Shown: positions 48,520-56,737 of the stretch, in pieces | Layout of the letters: every line of letters begins with the position of its first letter | Position numbering within the stretch: the first letter of the stretch is position 1 | Assembly: GCF_027352905.1 (NCBI RefSeq) | Contig: NZ_DAIEIF010000035.1 | Location: forward strand, 1 to 64,000 | Origin: Acidocella sp. | GTDB lineage: Bacteria; Pseudomonadota; Alphaproteobacteria; Acetobacterales; Acetobacteraceae | DNA: 64,000 nucleotides | Direction of reading: 5' to 3' | Program-made: the position numbers and the translations under genes | The notes under the pieces: model-generated | Database searches by the model: none | The model's input: the letters and a program-made list of their open reading frames with translations, nothing else | Told to the model about the DNA's origin: nothing

Positions 48520-48597
48520 GCGTGGCGGGGCGCTTGATCTCGCCGCTTGTTGCAGCCATCCTGACCGAACCGGACGCGGCGGGAAGGAAATGAAGGC

Positions 48598-49377
48598 ATG
48601 AACCATATCAGCGGCGAAGACCTCCTTTTGCGCGAGGAGGCGGAGGGCGTGGTGACGCTGCGCATGAATCGCCCCGCCAAATTCAACTCTCTTTCGGAGG
48701 GGATGCTGGGCGCGCTTTCCCGCGCGGTCGAGGACATCGCCGCCAGCCCAGCGGTTCGCTGCGTCGTCATCGCGGGGGAGGGCCGGGCTTTCTGCGCTGG
48801 GCATGATCTGGAGGAGATGCGCGGCCAGCCGCGTTATGAATATTACCGGGCGCTGTTCGGGCGCTGCGGCCAATTGATGCTGGCCTTGCAGCGCCTGCCG
48901 GTGCCGGTCATCGCCCGCGTGCATGGCGTGGCGACGGCGGCGGGTTGCCAGCTGGTCGCCGGCTGCGATCTCGCCATCGCGGCGGAATCGGCCCGTTTCG
49001 CCGTCTCCGGTGTCAATCTCGGCCTGTTCTGCTCCACCCCTGCGGTGCCGCTCTCCCGTAACGTCGCGGCGAAGCGCGCCTTCGACATGCTGGTGACCGG
49101 GCGTTTCATCGACGCGCGCACCGCCCTCGAATGGGGGCTGGTGAACGAGGTCGCGCCGGATGCGGCGCTGGATGAGGCGGTCAGCCGCAAGACCCAGGAG
49201 ATTTTGAGCAAGAGCGCGGCGGCCATCCGCCATGGCAAAACCATGTTCTACCGGCAGCGGCAGATGGCCGCCGCGGACGCCTATGACTACGCCGCCGAGG
49301 TGATGGCACGCAACATGATGGAGCCGGACGCCCGCGACGGCATCGATGGATTTTTGCATAAAAGCGCCAGGCGCTGA
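48598..49377 (+). CDS. Enoyl-CoA hydratase/isomerase-family protein, ECHDC3-like
   Basis: AAGCQLVAGCDLAIAAESARFAVSGVNLGLFCSTPAVPLSRNV resembles the ECHDC3 subgroup; canonical catalytic Glu residues not conserved. Confidence 0.85.
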   Translation: MNHISGEDLLLREEAEGVVTLRMNRPAKFNSLSEGMLGALSRAVEDIAASPAVRCVVIAGEGRAFCAGHDLEEMRGQPRYEYYRALFGRCGQLMLALQRLPVPVIARVHGVATAAGCQLVAGCDLAIAAESARFAVSGVNLGLFCSTPAVPLSRNVAAKRAFDMLVTGRFIDARTALEWGLVNEVAPDAALDEAVSRKTQEILSKSAAAIRHGKTMFYRQRQMAAADAYDYAAEVMARNMMEPDARDGIDGFLHKSARR

Positions 49378-49397
49378 GCCCGGCGGAGGGAGCCTCC

Positions 49398-50558
49398 ATG
49401 GATTTTGACTACACCGCGACCCAGAATGAGATGCGGGCGGCCGTGCGTGGCCTCTGCGAAAAATTCGGCGATGAGTATTGGCGCAGGCTGGATGAGGAAG
49501 GCGCCTATCCGGAGGCCTTCGTGAAGGCGATGACCGAGGCCGGCTGGCTGGCCGCCCTGATCCCGGAGGAATATGGCGGCTCCGATCTCGGCATTCTCGA
49601 CGCCAGCCTGATCCTGCAGGAGGTCAACCGCAGCGGCGGCAATGGCGCCACCTGCCACGCCCAGATGTACACCATGGGCTCCGTGCTGCGTCATGGCAGC
49701 CCCGAGCAGAAACGCCGATATCTGCCGCGCATCGCTGATGGCAGTTTGCGCCTGCAGGCCTTCGGCGTGACCGAGCCGGACGCCGGCTCGAACACGCTGC
49801 GGATCAAGACCTTCGCGCGCAAAATCCCCGGCGGCTATGTCATCAACGGGCAGAAGATCTGGACCTCACGGTTCAAGCAATCCGATCTGTATCTGCTGAT
49901 CACCCGCACCACCCCATATGAGGAGGCGGCCCGCAAGACGGACGGCCTCACCTTGTTTCTCGTGGACATCAAGAAAGCCGGCGCGGCGCTGCAAGCCCGG
50001 CCGATCCGCACCATGCTCAACCACCACACCAACCAGGTGTTCATCGACAATCTCGAGGTCGCGGATGAAGACCGCATCGGCGAGGAAGGGAAGGGGTTTT
50101 ATTACCTTCTCGATTCGCTGAACGCCGAGCGGATCATCGCCACCGGCGAGATCCTTGGCAACGGGCAATGGATGGTGGAGCGCGCCTCGCGTTATTCCAG
50201 CGAGCGCGTGGTTTTCGACCGGCCGATCGGCGCTAATCAGGGCGTGCAATTTCCCATCGCCAAGGCGCATATGAATCTCGAAGCCGCCGAGCTGATGCGC
50301 AACAAGGCGGCGGCGCTGTTCGATGCCGGCCGCCCCTGCGGGCCGGAGAGCAATATGGCCAAATACCTCGCCAGCGAGGCGGCCTGGGAGGCGGCGGAGG
50401 CGGCCATGACCGCCTATGGCGGCTTCGGTGTCGCCTGCGAGTACGATATCGAGCGCAAATGGAAGGAAACCCGCCTGTTCCGCACCGCGCCCATCGCGAA
50501 TAACCTCGTCGTCGCCCAGGTGGCCCAGCACCAGCTGGGCATGCCCCGGTCCTATTGA
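49398..50558 (+). CDS. Acyl-CoA dehydrogenase
   Basis: FGVTEPDAGSNTLRIKTFARK, YGGFGVACEYDIERKWKETRLFRTAPI. Confidence 0.93.
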   Translation: MDFDYTATQNEMRAAVRGLCEKFGDEYWRRLDEEGAYPEAFVKAMTEAGWLAALIPEEYGGSDLGILDASLILQEVNRSGGNGATCHAQMYTMGSVLRHGSPEQKRRYLPRIADGSLRLQAFGVTEPDAGSNTLRIKTFARKIPGGYVINGQKIWTSRFKQSDLYLLITRTTPYEEAARKTDGLTLFLVDIKKAGAALQARPIRTMLNHHTNQVFIDNLEVADEDRIGEEGKGFYYLLDSLNAERIIATGEILGNGQWMVERASRYSSERVVFDRPIGANQGVQFPIAKAHMNLEAAELMRNKAAALFDAGRPCGPESNMAKYLASEAAWEAAEAAMTAYGGFGVACEYDIERKWKETRLFRTAPIANNLVVAQVAQHQLGMPRSY

Positions 50559-50572
50559 TGGAGGCGGCGCGC

Positions 50573-51373
50573 ATGACTTTCGAAACCCTGCTGCTGGAAC
50601 CCGCTCCCGGCACGGAAGAGGTTGAGGGTGTGCGCCTGCTCACCCTCAACCGGCCCGAAATCCTCAACGCGATGAACACCCGCATGCTGGAGGAGCTGCG
50701 GGCCGCCCTGCACGCGCTCGCCTATGAGGACGGGTTGCGCGTGCTCATCGTCACCGGGGCCGGGCCGCGCGCCTTTTGCGCTGGCGGCGATTTGAAGGAG
50801 CGCCAGGGCATGAGCGACCATACCTGGCGCCGCCAGCACCAGCTGGCTGAGGAGGCGCTGCTGGCCATCAAGGATTTCCCCCAGCCGGTCATCGCGGCGG
50901 TGGAGGGGATCGCCCATGGCGGTGGGTTCGAGCTGGCATTGATGTGCGATTTCATCATCGCCTCGCGCGCCGCCGATTTCGCCTTGCCCGAGGCCAAAAG
51001 GGGCATTCTGCCCGGCGGCGGCGGCATTCAAAATCTGGTGCGCGCCGCCGGCATGCGCCGGGCCAAGCAGTTGATCTTCTGCGGGGAGCGCTTCTCCGGC
51101 GAGATGGCGGCGGGCTGGAACATCGTCAACGAGGCCGTGGAACCTGGCCAGGCGCTCGCCGCCGCCATCGCCGTGGCGCGGCGCATCGCCGCATCCGCTC
51201 CGATGTCTGTCCGCTACGGCAAGCTCGCCGCCTCGCGCGGGGGCGAGGTTGATTTCCACACCGGTTATATGCTCGACCTCGCGGCCTATAACGTGCTGGT
51301 ATCCTCCGAGGACCGGCTGGAGGGGGTACGGGCGTTCAATGAAAAGCGCAAACCGCGCTGGAGCGGCGGCTAG
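50573..51373 (+). CDS. Enoyl-CoA hydratase/isomerase
   Basis: GAGPRAFCAGGDLKE, AHGGGFELALMCDF, ALPEAKRGILPGGGG; both active-site Glu positions present. GGAGG 8 nt before the ATG. Confidence 0.9.
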   Translation: MTFETLLLEPAPGTEEVEGVRLLTLNRPEILNAMNTRMLEELRAALHALAYEDGLRVLIVTGAGPRAFCAGGDLKERQGMSDHTWRRQHQLAEEALLAIKDFPQPVIAAVEGIAHGGGFELALMCDFIIASRAADFALPEAKRGILPGGGGIQNLVRAAGMRRAKQLIFCGERFSGEMAAGWNIVNEAVEPGQALAAAIAVARRIAASAPMSVRYGKLAASRGGEVDFHTGYMLDLAAYNVLVSSEDRLEGVRAFNEKRKPRWSGG

Positions 51374-51414
51374 GATCGTGGTTTAGGCGCAGGACAAGGA
51401 GAGGAAACGCAACC

Positions 51415-52851
51415 ATGGCGCAAGAGTCGCTCACCCCCCGGCTGGCCGCCTTCATTGCCTCGGCGGACTTTGCAGATCTGCCCGCATCCACGGCGGACAA
51501 AGCCGCCGCCGCCATTCTCGACACGCTGGCCGTGCTGGTGGCGGGCGGGGGCGAGGCGCCGGTGACGCTTCTGGACGCGGCGTTGGACCCTGCCGGGCAG
51601 GGCGGCATCGCCTCGCCCTGGAGCGGTAAATCCCTGAGCCCGGAAGACGCGGCGCTGCTCTACGGCATGGCCTCCCATATTCTCGATTACGACGATGTTT
51701 GCATGCTGGGCGTCTGCCATCCCAGCGCGCCCATTCTCTCCGCCCTGCTGGCGGCGCTGCCCCAGGCCGCCGCCCAAGGCCCGGTTTCCGGCGCGCGGCT
51801 GCAACTCGCCTTTTGCGTTGGCACGGAGGTGATGACCCGCATCGGCGAGGGGCTGGGCTTCCGGCCCTATGCGCTCGGCTTTCATACCACCGCCATACTG
51901 GGCACGCTGGGTGCCGCCGCCGCCGTGGCCAAGCTGCGCGGCATGGCGGCCCAGCCCGCCGCCCATGCCCTCGCCATCGCCGCCAGCATGGCGGCGGGAC
52001 TGCGGAAGAATTTTGGCAGCATGGTCAAGCCGCTGCATGTGGGGTTGGCGGCGCAGAACGGGGTGCGCGCGGCGCGGCTGGCGGCGGCGGGCATTACCGG
52101 CAGCGCCGAACCCTTCGAGGCGGATGCGTTTCTGCAAGCCTATTCCGGCGGCGAGACGGACATCTGGCCGGGCGGCATCCGCTTCGGCGCGCCGTTTTCC
52201 ATCGAATCTCCCGGCTTCAGCCAAAAATTATTTCCCTGCTGCTACATGCTGCATAAAATGATCGCCGCCACGCTGGAATTGCGCGCGCGGACGCCCTGCA
52301 CGCCGGAGCAACTCGCCCGCGCCGTCGTGCACATGCCCAAGGGCGGCGGCGCCCCGCTGATCCATCCGCGCCCCCGCACCGGGCTGCACGCGAAATTCAG
52401 CGCGCCTTACGCCATTCTCGCCAGCCTGCTCGATGGCCGTATCGGGCTGGAGAGCTTCACCGATGCGGCGGTCATGCGCCCCGCCATCCAAACCCGGCTC
52501 GCCGATGTGGAGCTGGTGGAAAGCGATACGGCGCCCCTCCAGGGCTCGGATATCGACCAGCCGGTGACGGTGACCCTCACCTTGCGCGATGGCAGCGTGC
52601 TGACCCATACCGTTGAGCATGCTCCCGGCGCGGCGGCCAGCCCGCTCACCCGCGCGCAGCTGGGCGCCAAATGGACAGATTGTCTGCGCCACGGCCACCC
52701 CGCGTTAACCCAGCCCCAGGCGGAAAAATTCTTCGCCGAGGGCTGCCGCCTCGCGGAGATGGCGGATGTCTCGGGCTGGCTTGGCGCCGTTCTCAATCCC
52801 GCCAGGACAATCATCTCTAATCCCCGCCCGAAGGAAACGCGCCATGGATAA
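51415..52851 (+). CDS. MmgE/PrpD family protein
   Basis: ILDTLAVLVAGGGEAPVTLL...LDYDDVCMLGVCHPSAPIL; RKNFGSMVKPLHVGLAAQNGVRAARLA. Confidence 0.92.
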   Translation: MAQESLTPRLAAFIASADFADLPASTADKAAAAILDTLAVLVAGGGEAPVTLLDAALDPAGQGGIASPWSGKSLSPEDAALLYGMASHILDYDDVCMLGVCHPSAPILSALLAALPQAAAQGPVSGARLQLAFCVGTEVMTRIGEGLGFRPYALGFHTTAILGTLGAAAAVAKLRGMAAQPAAHALAIAASMAAGLRKNFGSMVKPLHVGLAAQNGVRAARLAAAGITGSAEPFEADAFLQAYSGGETDIWPGGIRFGAPFSIESPGFSQKLFPCCYMLHKMIAATLELRARTPCTPEQLARAVVHMPKGGGAPLIHPRPRTGLHAKFSAPYAILASLLDGRIGLESFTDAAVMRPAIQTRLADVELVESDTAPLQGSDIDQPVTVTLTLRDGSVLTHTVEHAPGAAASPLTRAQLGAKWTDCLRHGHPALTQPQAEKFFAEGCRLAEMADVSGWLGAVLNPARTIISNPRPKETRHG

Positions 52852-54463
52852 CATTACTCTCACTGATACCGACCGCTTCGCGCTCGAAAAAAATCTCGCG
52901 ACGCGCGTCAATGTCGGCGATATGCTCACCCGTAGCGCCGCGCGAGACCCGCATAAGACCGCGCTCGTCCAAGGGGAGCGCCGCCTCTCCTACCGGGAGT
53001 TCAACGACTACGCCAACCGCCTCGCCAACGCCCTGCTCGCACGCGGCTACCGCCCTGGGGACGCGCTGGGGCTGATGTGCGGCAATTGCATCGAGTTTCT
53101 CGCTGTATATTACGCCTGCGCCAAGATCGGCGTGATCTGCACACCCATCAATCTATTCTGGCGGCGGGGTGAGATCAGCTATGTCTTCAACCATGCCCGC
53201 GTGCGCGGCATCGCGGTGCAGGAGCGCTGGCTGGACGAACTTGGCCACGCCCTGCCTGATATTCCCTTGGCGCGCGATATCATCGTCATCGAGGAGGGCA
53301 GAGGGGCAAGACTCGACCTGCCGGCGCATTGCGAGGCGCTGTCCTTTGCCCGGCTTTGCGCGGCGGCGGACAGCTCCAACCCCGAAGTTCTGGTCGAAGA
53401 CCGTGCCCCACTCTCCTATCTCTACACCAGCGGCACCACTTCCGCGCCCAAGGGCGTGGTGGGCAATCATCTTGCCATCTATGTGCAAACCCTCAATGTC
53501 ATCATCGATATCCAGCTTACCGCCAATGACAGGCTGGCCGCGATGATGCCAATGTTTCATACCGCGCAGCTCAATGGGTTCTGCACCACCGCCATCGCCA
53601 ATAACGCCACGATCTATATTCTCGAGGCATTTGAGCCCAAGGCGCTGCTCGATCTGATCGATGCCGAGAAAATCTCGCTGATGTTCGCCCTGCCGATGAT
53701 GTACCGCGCTATGATGGAGGAACAATTACGCGCACCCCGGAATGTCTCCAGCATGCGGCGGATGATCTATGCCATGGCGCCGATGCCCGATGACGATGTC
53801 CGTAAATTGATGGACATGTTCAAATGCGAATTGTCGCTGTTGTTCGGCCAGACGGAGATGAGTCCCGCCTCCACCTGTTTCCGGCCCGAGCATCAGCTCA
53901 CCCATCCCGGCGCCATCGGCCACCCCATGATCAATGTCGAGGTCGGGATCGTCGATGAGAACGATCAGCTGCTGCCCTGGGGGCAGACGGGCGAGATCGT
54001 CTATCGCAGCCCGCATCTGCTCACCGAATATTTGCGCGATGAGGAGGCGACCCGCAAAGGCTTCCGCAAGGGCTGGTTTCATTCCGGCGATGTCGGCCAT
54101 TTCGACGAAACCGGCATGTTGTGGTTCGATGACCGCAGCAAGGACGTCATCAAATCCGGCGGCGAGAACGTCGCCTCCATCGAGGTGGAGAAGGCGCTTT
54201 ACGCCATCGAGCCGAAGCTGTTGGAGGTGGTGGTGGTGGGCGTGCCGCATGAGCGCTGGGGCGAGGCGATCACCGCCGTCGCCACGGTGCGCGAGGGCGA
54301 GACAGTGGATCCGGAGGATGTGCTCGCCCGGCTGCGCTCCAAGCTCAGCCCGTTCAAATGCCCGAAGGCGCTGATTCTGGTGGACGCCATGCCGCGCACC
54401 GCGACCGGCAAGGTGCAGAAAAACGAGGTGCGGAAGAATTACGCGGATTATTTCCGCGCCTGA
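52844..54463 (+). CDS. Acyl-CoA synthetase (CaiC-like AMP-binding ligase)
   Basis: LSYLYTSGTTSAPKGVVGNH, WFHSGDVGHFDETGMLWFDDRSKDVIKSGGENVASIEVE, PRTATGKVQKNEVR. Confidence 0.93.
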   Translation: MDNITLTDTDRFALEKNLATRVNVGDMLTRSAARDPHKTALVQGERRLSYREFNDYANRLANALLARGYRPGDALGLMCGNCIEFLAVYYACAKIGVICTPINLFWRRGEISYVFNHARVRGIAVQERWLDELGHALPDIPLARDIIVIEEGRGARLDLPAHCEALSFARLCAAADSSNPEVLVEDRAPLSYLYTSGTTSAPKGVVGNHLAIYVQTLNVIIDIQLTANDRLAAMMPMFHTAQLNGFCTTAIANNATIYILEAFEPKALLDLIDAEKISLMFALPMMYRAMMEEQLRAPRNVSSMRRMIYAMAPMPDDDVRKLMDMFKCELSLLFGQTEMSPASTCFRPEHQLTHPGAIGHPMINVEVGIVDENDQLLPWGQTGEIVYRSPHLLTEYLRDEEATRKGFRKGWFHSGDVGHFDETGMLWFDDRSKDVIKSGGENVASIEVEKALYAIEPKLLEVVVVGVPHERWGEAITAVATVREGETVDPEDVLARLRSKLSPFKCPKALILVDAMPRTATGKVQKNEVRKNYADYFRA

Positions 54464-54492
54464 CCAATGATGATCGAAGGGAGTGACGGATC

Positions 54493-55692
54493 GTGACGAC
54501 ACAGACAAAGCCCGCCGCGCGGGGGATTCGCGGCAAAACCGCGATCATCGGCGCGGGTATATCCGAGGTCGGCAGGGTTCCGGGCCGCAGCGCCATGGCC
54601 CTCGCTGCCCAGGCGGCGTTGCGCGCCATGGCGGATGCGGGCATCTCGCGGGATGAGATCGACGGCGTGCTCTCCAGCGTCGCCTTTGCCGCGCCCTTTC
54701 ACCGCTTCAGCGTCGCCATCAGCGAATATCTGGGCATTCAGCCAAAATTCTCCAATACGCTGCAAGTCTCCGGCGCCACCGCGGCGACCATGTTCAACAT
54801 CGCCGCCGCCGCCATCGCGGGCGGGCTGGCGGAGACGGTGCTGATCGTCGGTGGGGACAGCCTGCTCTCCGGTCTCACACCCGATCTCGCCTTGCGCTCG
54901 ATGACCGAGAGCCGCGACCAGCAATATGAAATGCCGTTCGGCATCCCCGTGTCCAATACATTCGCGATGACCGCGCACCGGCACATGAAGGAGTTTGGCA
55001 CTACAGCGGAACAATTTGCCCAGGTGGCGGTGATTCACCGCGAGCATGCGCGCCGCACCCCCAACGCGCAGATGACGCAGCCGATCACGGTGGAAGACGT
55101 GCTCAATTCGGGCTGGGTCGCAACGCCCTATCACAAGCTGGATTGCTCGCTGATCTCCGACGGCGGCGGAGCCTTCATCGTCACCTCGGCGGAGCGGGCG
55201 AAATCGCTCGGCATCGAGCGGCCGGTTTATATTCTCGGCGGCGGCGAGTTTTACACGCATGAGCACATCTTCCTCATGCCCTCCCTCACCACCACCGGGG
55301 CGGTGCAATCCAGCGCCGCCGCCTACGCCATGGCGGGGTACGGACCCGGCGACATGGACGTGGCGGGCGTCTATGATTGCTTCACCGGCACGGTGATCAT
55401 GATGCTGGAGGATCTCGGCTTCTGCCCGAAAGGCGAGGGAGGCCGGTTCGTCGAGGATGGCCAGATCACCTATGGCGGGGCGATTCCCTGCAACACCCAT
55501 GGCGGTCTGCTTTCCTTTGCCCATTCCGGCATGCCGGGCTCGCTCTTCCATTTCTACGAGGTCGTAAACCAGCTGCGCGGCCTCTGCGGCCCGCGCCAGG
55601 TGCCCGATGCCGCGCTCGGCCTTGTGCATAGCCTCGGCGCTGGCTTCGCCACCAACGCAACCACCATTCTCGGCACGGAGGCCACGCTATGA
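54493..55692 (+). CDS. Thiolase-fold protein (SCP2-thiolase/aldolase-like)
   Basis: Thiolase-family fold motifs (LVHSLGAGFATNATTIL, CNTHGGLLSF), but LQVSGATAATMFNIAAAAI where a CxSG nucleophile motif is expected. Confidence 0.87.
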   Translation: MTTQTKPAARGIRGKTAIIGAGISEVGRVPGRSAMALAAQAALRAMADAGISRDEIDGVLSSVAFAAPFHRFSVAISEYLGIQPKFSNTLQVSGATAATMFNIAAAAIAGGLAETVLIVGGDSLLSGLTPDLALRSMTESRDQQYEMPFGIPVSNTFAMTAHRHMKEFGTTAEQFAQVAVIHREHARRTPNAQMTQPITVEDVLNSGWVATPYHKLDCSLISDGGGAFIVTSAERAKSLGIERPVYILGGGEFYTHEHIFLMPSLTTTGAVQSSAAAYAMAGYGPGDMDVAGVYDCFTGTVIMMLEDLGFCPKGEGGRFVEDGQITYGGAIPCNTHGGLLSFAHSGMPGSLFHFYEVVNQLRGLCGPRQVPDAALGLVHSLGAGFATNATTILGTEATL

Positions 55693-56111
55693 ACCCGGTG
55701 AAGGACGCCCATATCAAGCCGCTCCCCACGCCGGATGGCGATTCCGAGGCCTATTGGCAGGGGCTCAAGCGCGGCCAGATTCTCTTGCAGCATTGCCTGG
55801 ATTGCGGCCATTTACAGGTCTATCAGGAATCGATCTGCCGCACCTGTACCAGCGAGCGGCTTGAACACCGCGCCGCCAGCGGGCGCGGCAAAATCCATTC
55901 CTTCAGCGTCGTCTACCGGGCGCCCGGTCCCGCCTTCAAGAACGACACGCCCTATGCGGTGATCCTGGTCGAGCTTGAGGAGGGCGTGCGGATGATCAGT
56001 TCGATGGTCGAATGCCCGGTGGAGGATGTCGCTTTCGACATGCCGGTCGAGCTGGTTTGCGACCCGGTGGCCGAGGATGTGGTGCTCCCCCGCTTCCGCC
56101 CGCGCCGCTGA
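55689..56111 (+). CDS. Zn-ribbon/OB-fold (DUF35-type) protein
   Basis: CLDCGHLQVYQESICRTC zinc ribbon followed by OB-fold; ATGA overlap with the thiolase-fold gene. Confidence 0.88.
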   Translation: MNPVKDAHIKPLPTPDGDSEAYWQGLKRGQILLQHCLDCGHLQVYQESICRTCTSERLEHRAASGRGKIHSFSVVYRAPGPAFKNDTPYAVILVELEEGVRMISSMVECPVEDVAFDMPVELVCDPVAEDVVLPRFRPRR

Positions 56112-56208
56112 GCCGCGCATAAAACCCGGTATCCCGCGGCCCGCCCCTGGATAAGACGGCGCGGGCTGCTTATTTCAGCCTGGCATCCAAACACCAGAAG
56201 GAGCGGGC

Positions 56209-56622
56209 ATGGCTAAACAGGAACTCACCAAAGCGCGCTGGAGCACCTATTTCGACACGCTGGCGCATATTCTGCGCGGGCAGACGGTCAACGCCCGGCT
56301 AACGATTCCGAGCGAGGGCGGACGTGTGGAGGCCGATTGGCGGCGGCTGGAAGGCATCACCTACGACCATAAGGACGATGTGCTGATCATCGATTTGCCA
56401 GGGCTGGAGCATATCATCCGCGCCCCGCAGAGCATCCGTGCCGAGGCTGGCGATAACGAGCTGCGCCGGCTGGAGGTCACCGACAAAGAGAGTACGATTT
56501 CCGCCGTCGAGTTCGATCCCGCCGTGCCGATGGTCGAAACCGGCGCCAGTCAGGACAAGGTGGATGAAGCGGGCAAGGAGACCTTTCCCGCCAGCGATCC
56601 GCCGCCCTGGTCCGGACGTTAA
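56209..56622 (+). CDS. DUF5335-like protein with C-terminal DEAGKETFPASDPPPW motif
   Basis: ELTKARWSTYFDTLAHILRGQTVNARL...; C-terminal KVDEAGKETFPASDPPPWSGR. Confidence 0.65.
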   Translation: MAKQELTKARWSTYFDTLAHILRGQTVNARLTIPSEGGRVEADWRRLEGITYDHKDDVLIIDLPGLEHIIRAPQSIRAEAGDNELRRLEVTDKESTISAVEFDPAVPMVETGASQDKVDEAGKETFPASDPPPWSGR

Positions 56623-56662
56623 TCTCCGCTCCCCGGCTCTAAGACTTTAACTTAGAGCACGG

Positions 56663-56696
56663 CCCTCCGCTCTGATGAGAGCATCAGCGCGGAGGG
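56663..56696. terminator. Strong stem-loop between the DUF5335-like gene and the TPR-sulfotransferase
   Basis: CCCTCCGC-t-CTGATG-agag-CATCAG-c-GCGGAGGG; no clear U tract. Confidence 0.45.
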
Positions 56697-56737
56697 TACT
56701 CTAGGCGCGGCGCCGGAGCGCCGTTACAGTTCCGGAA

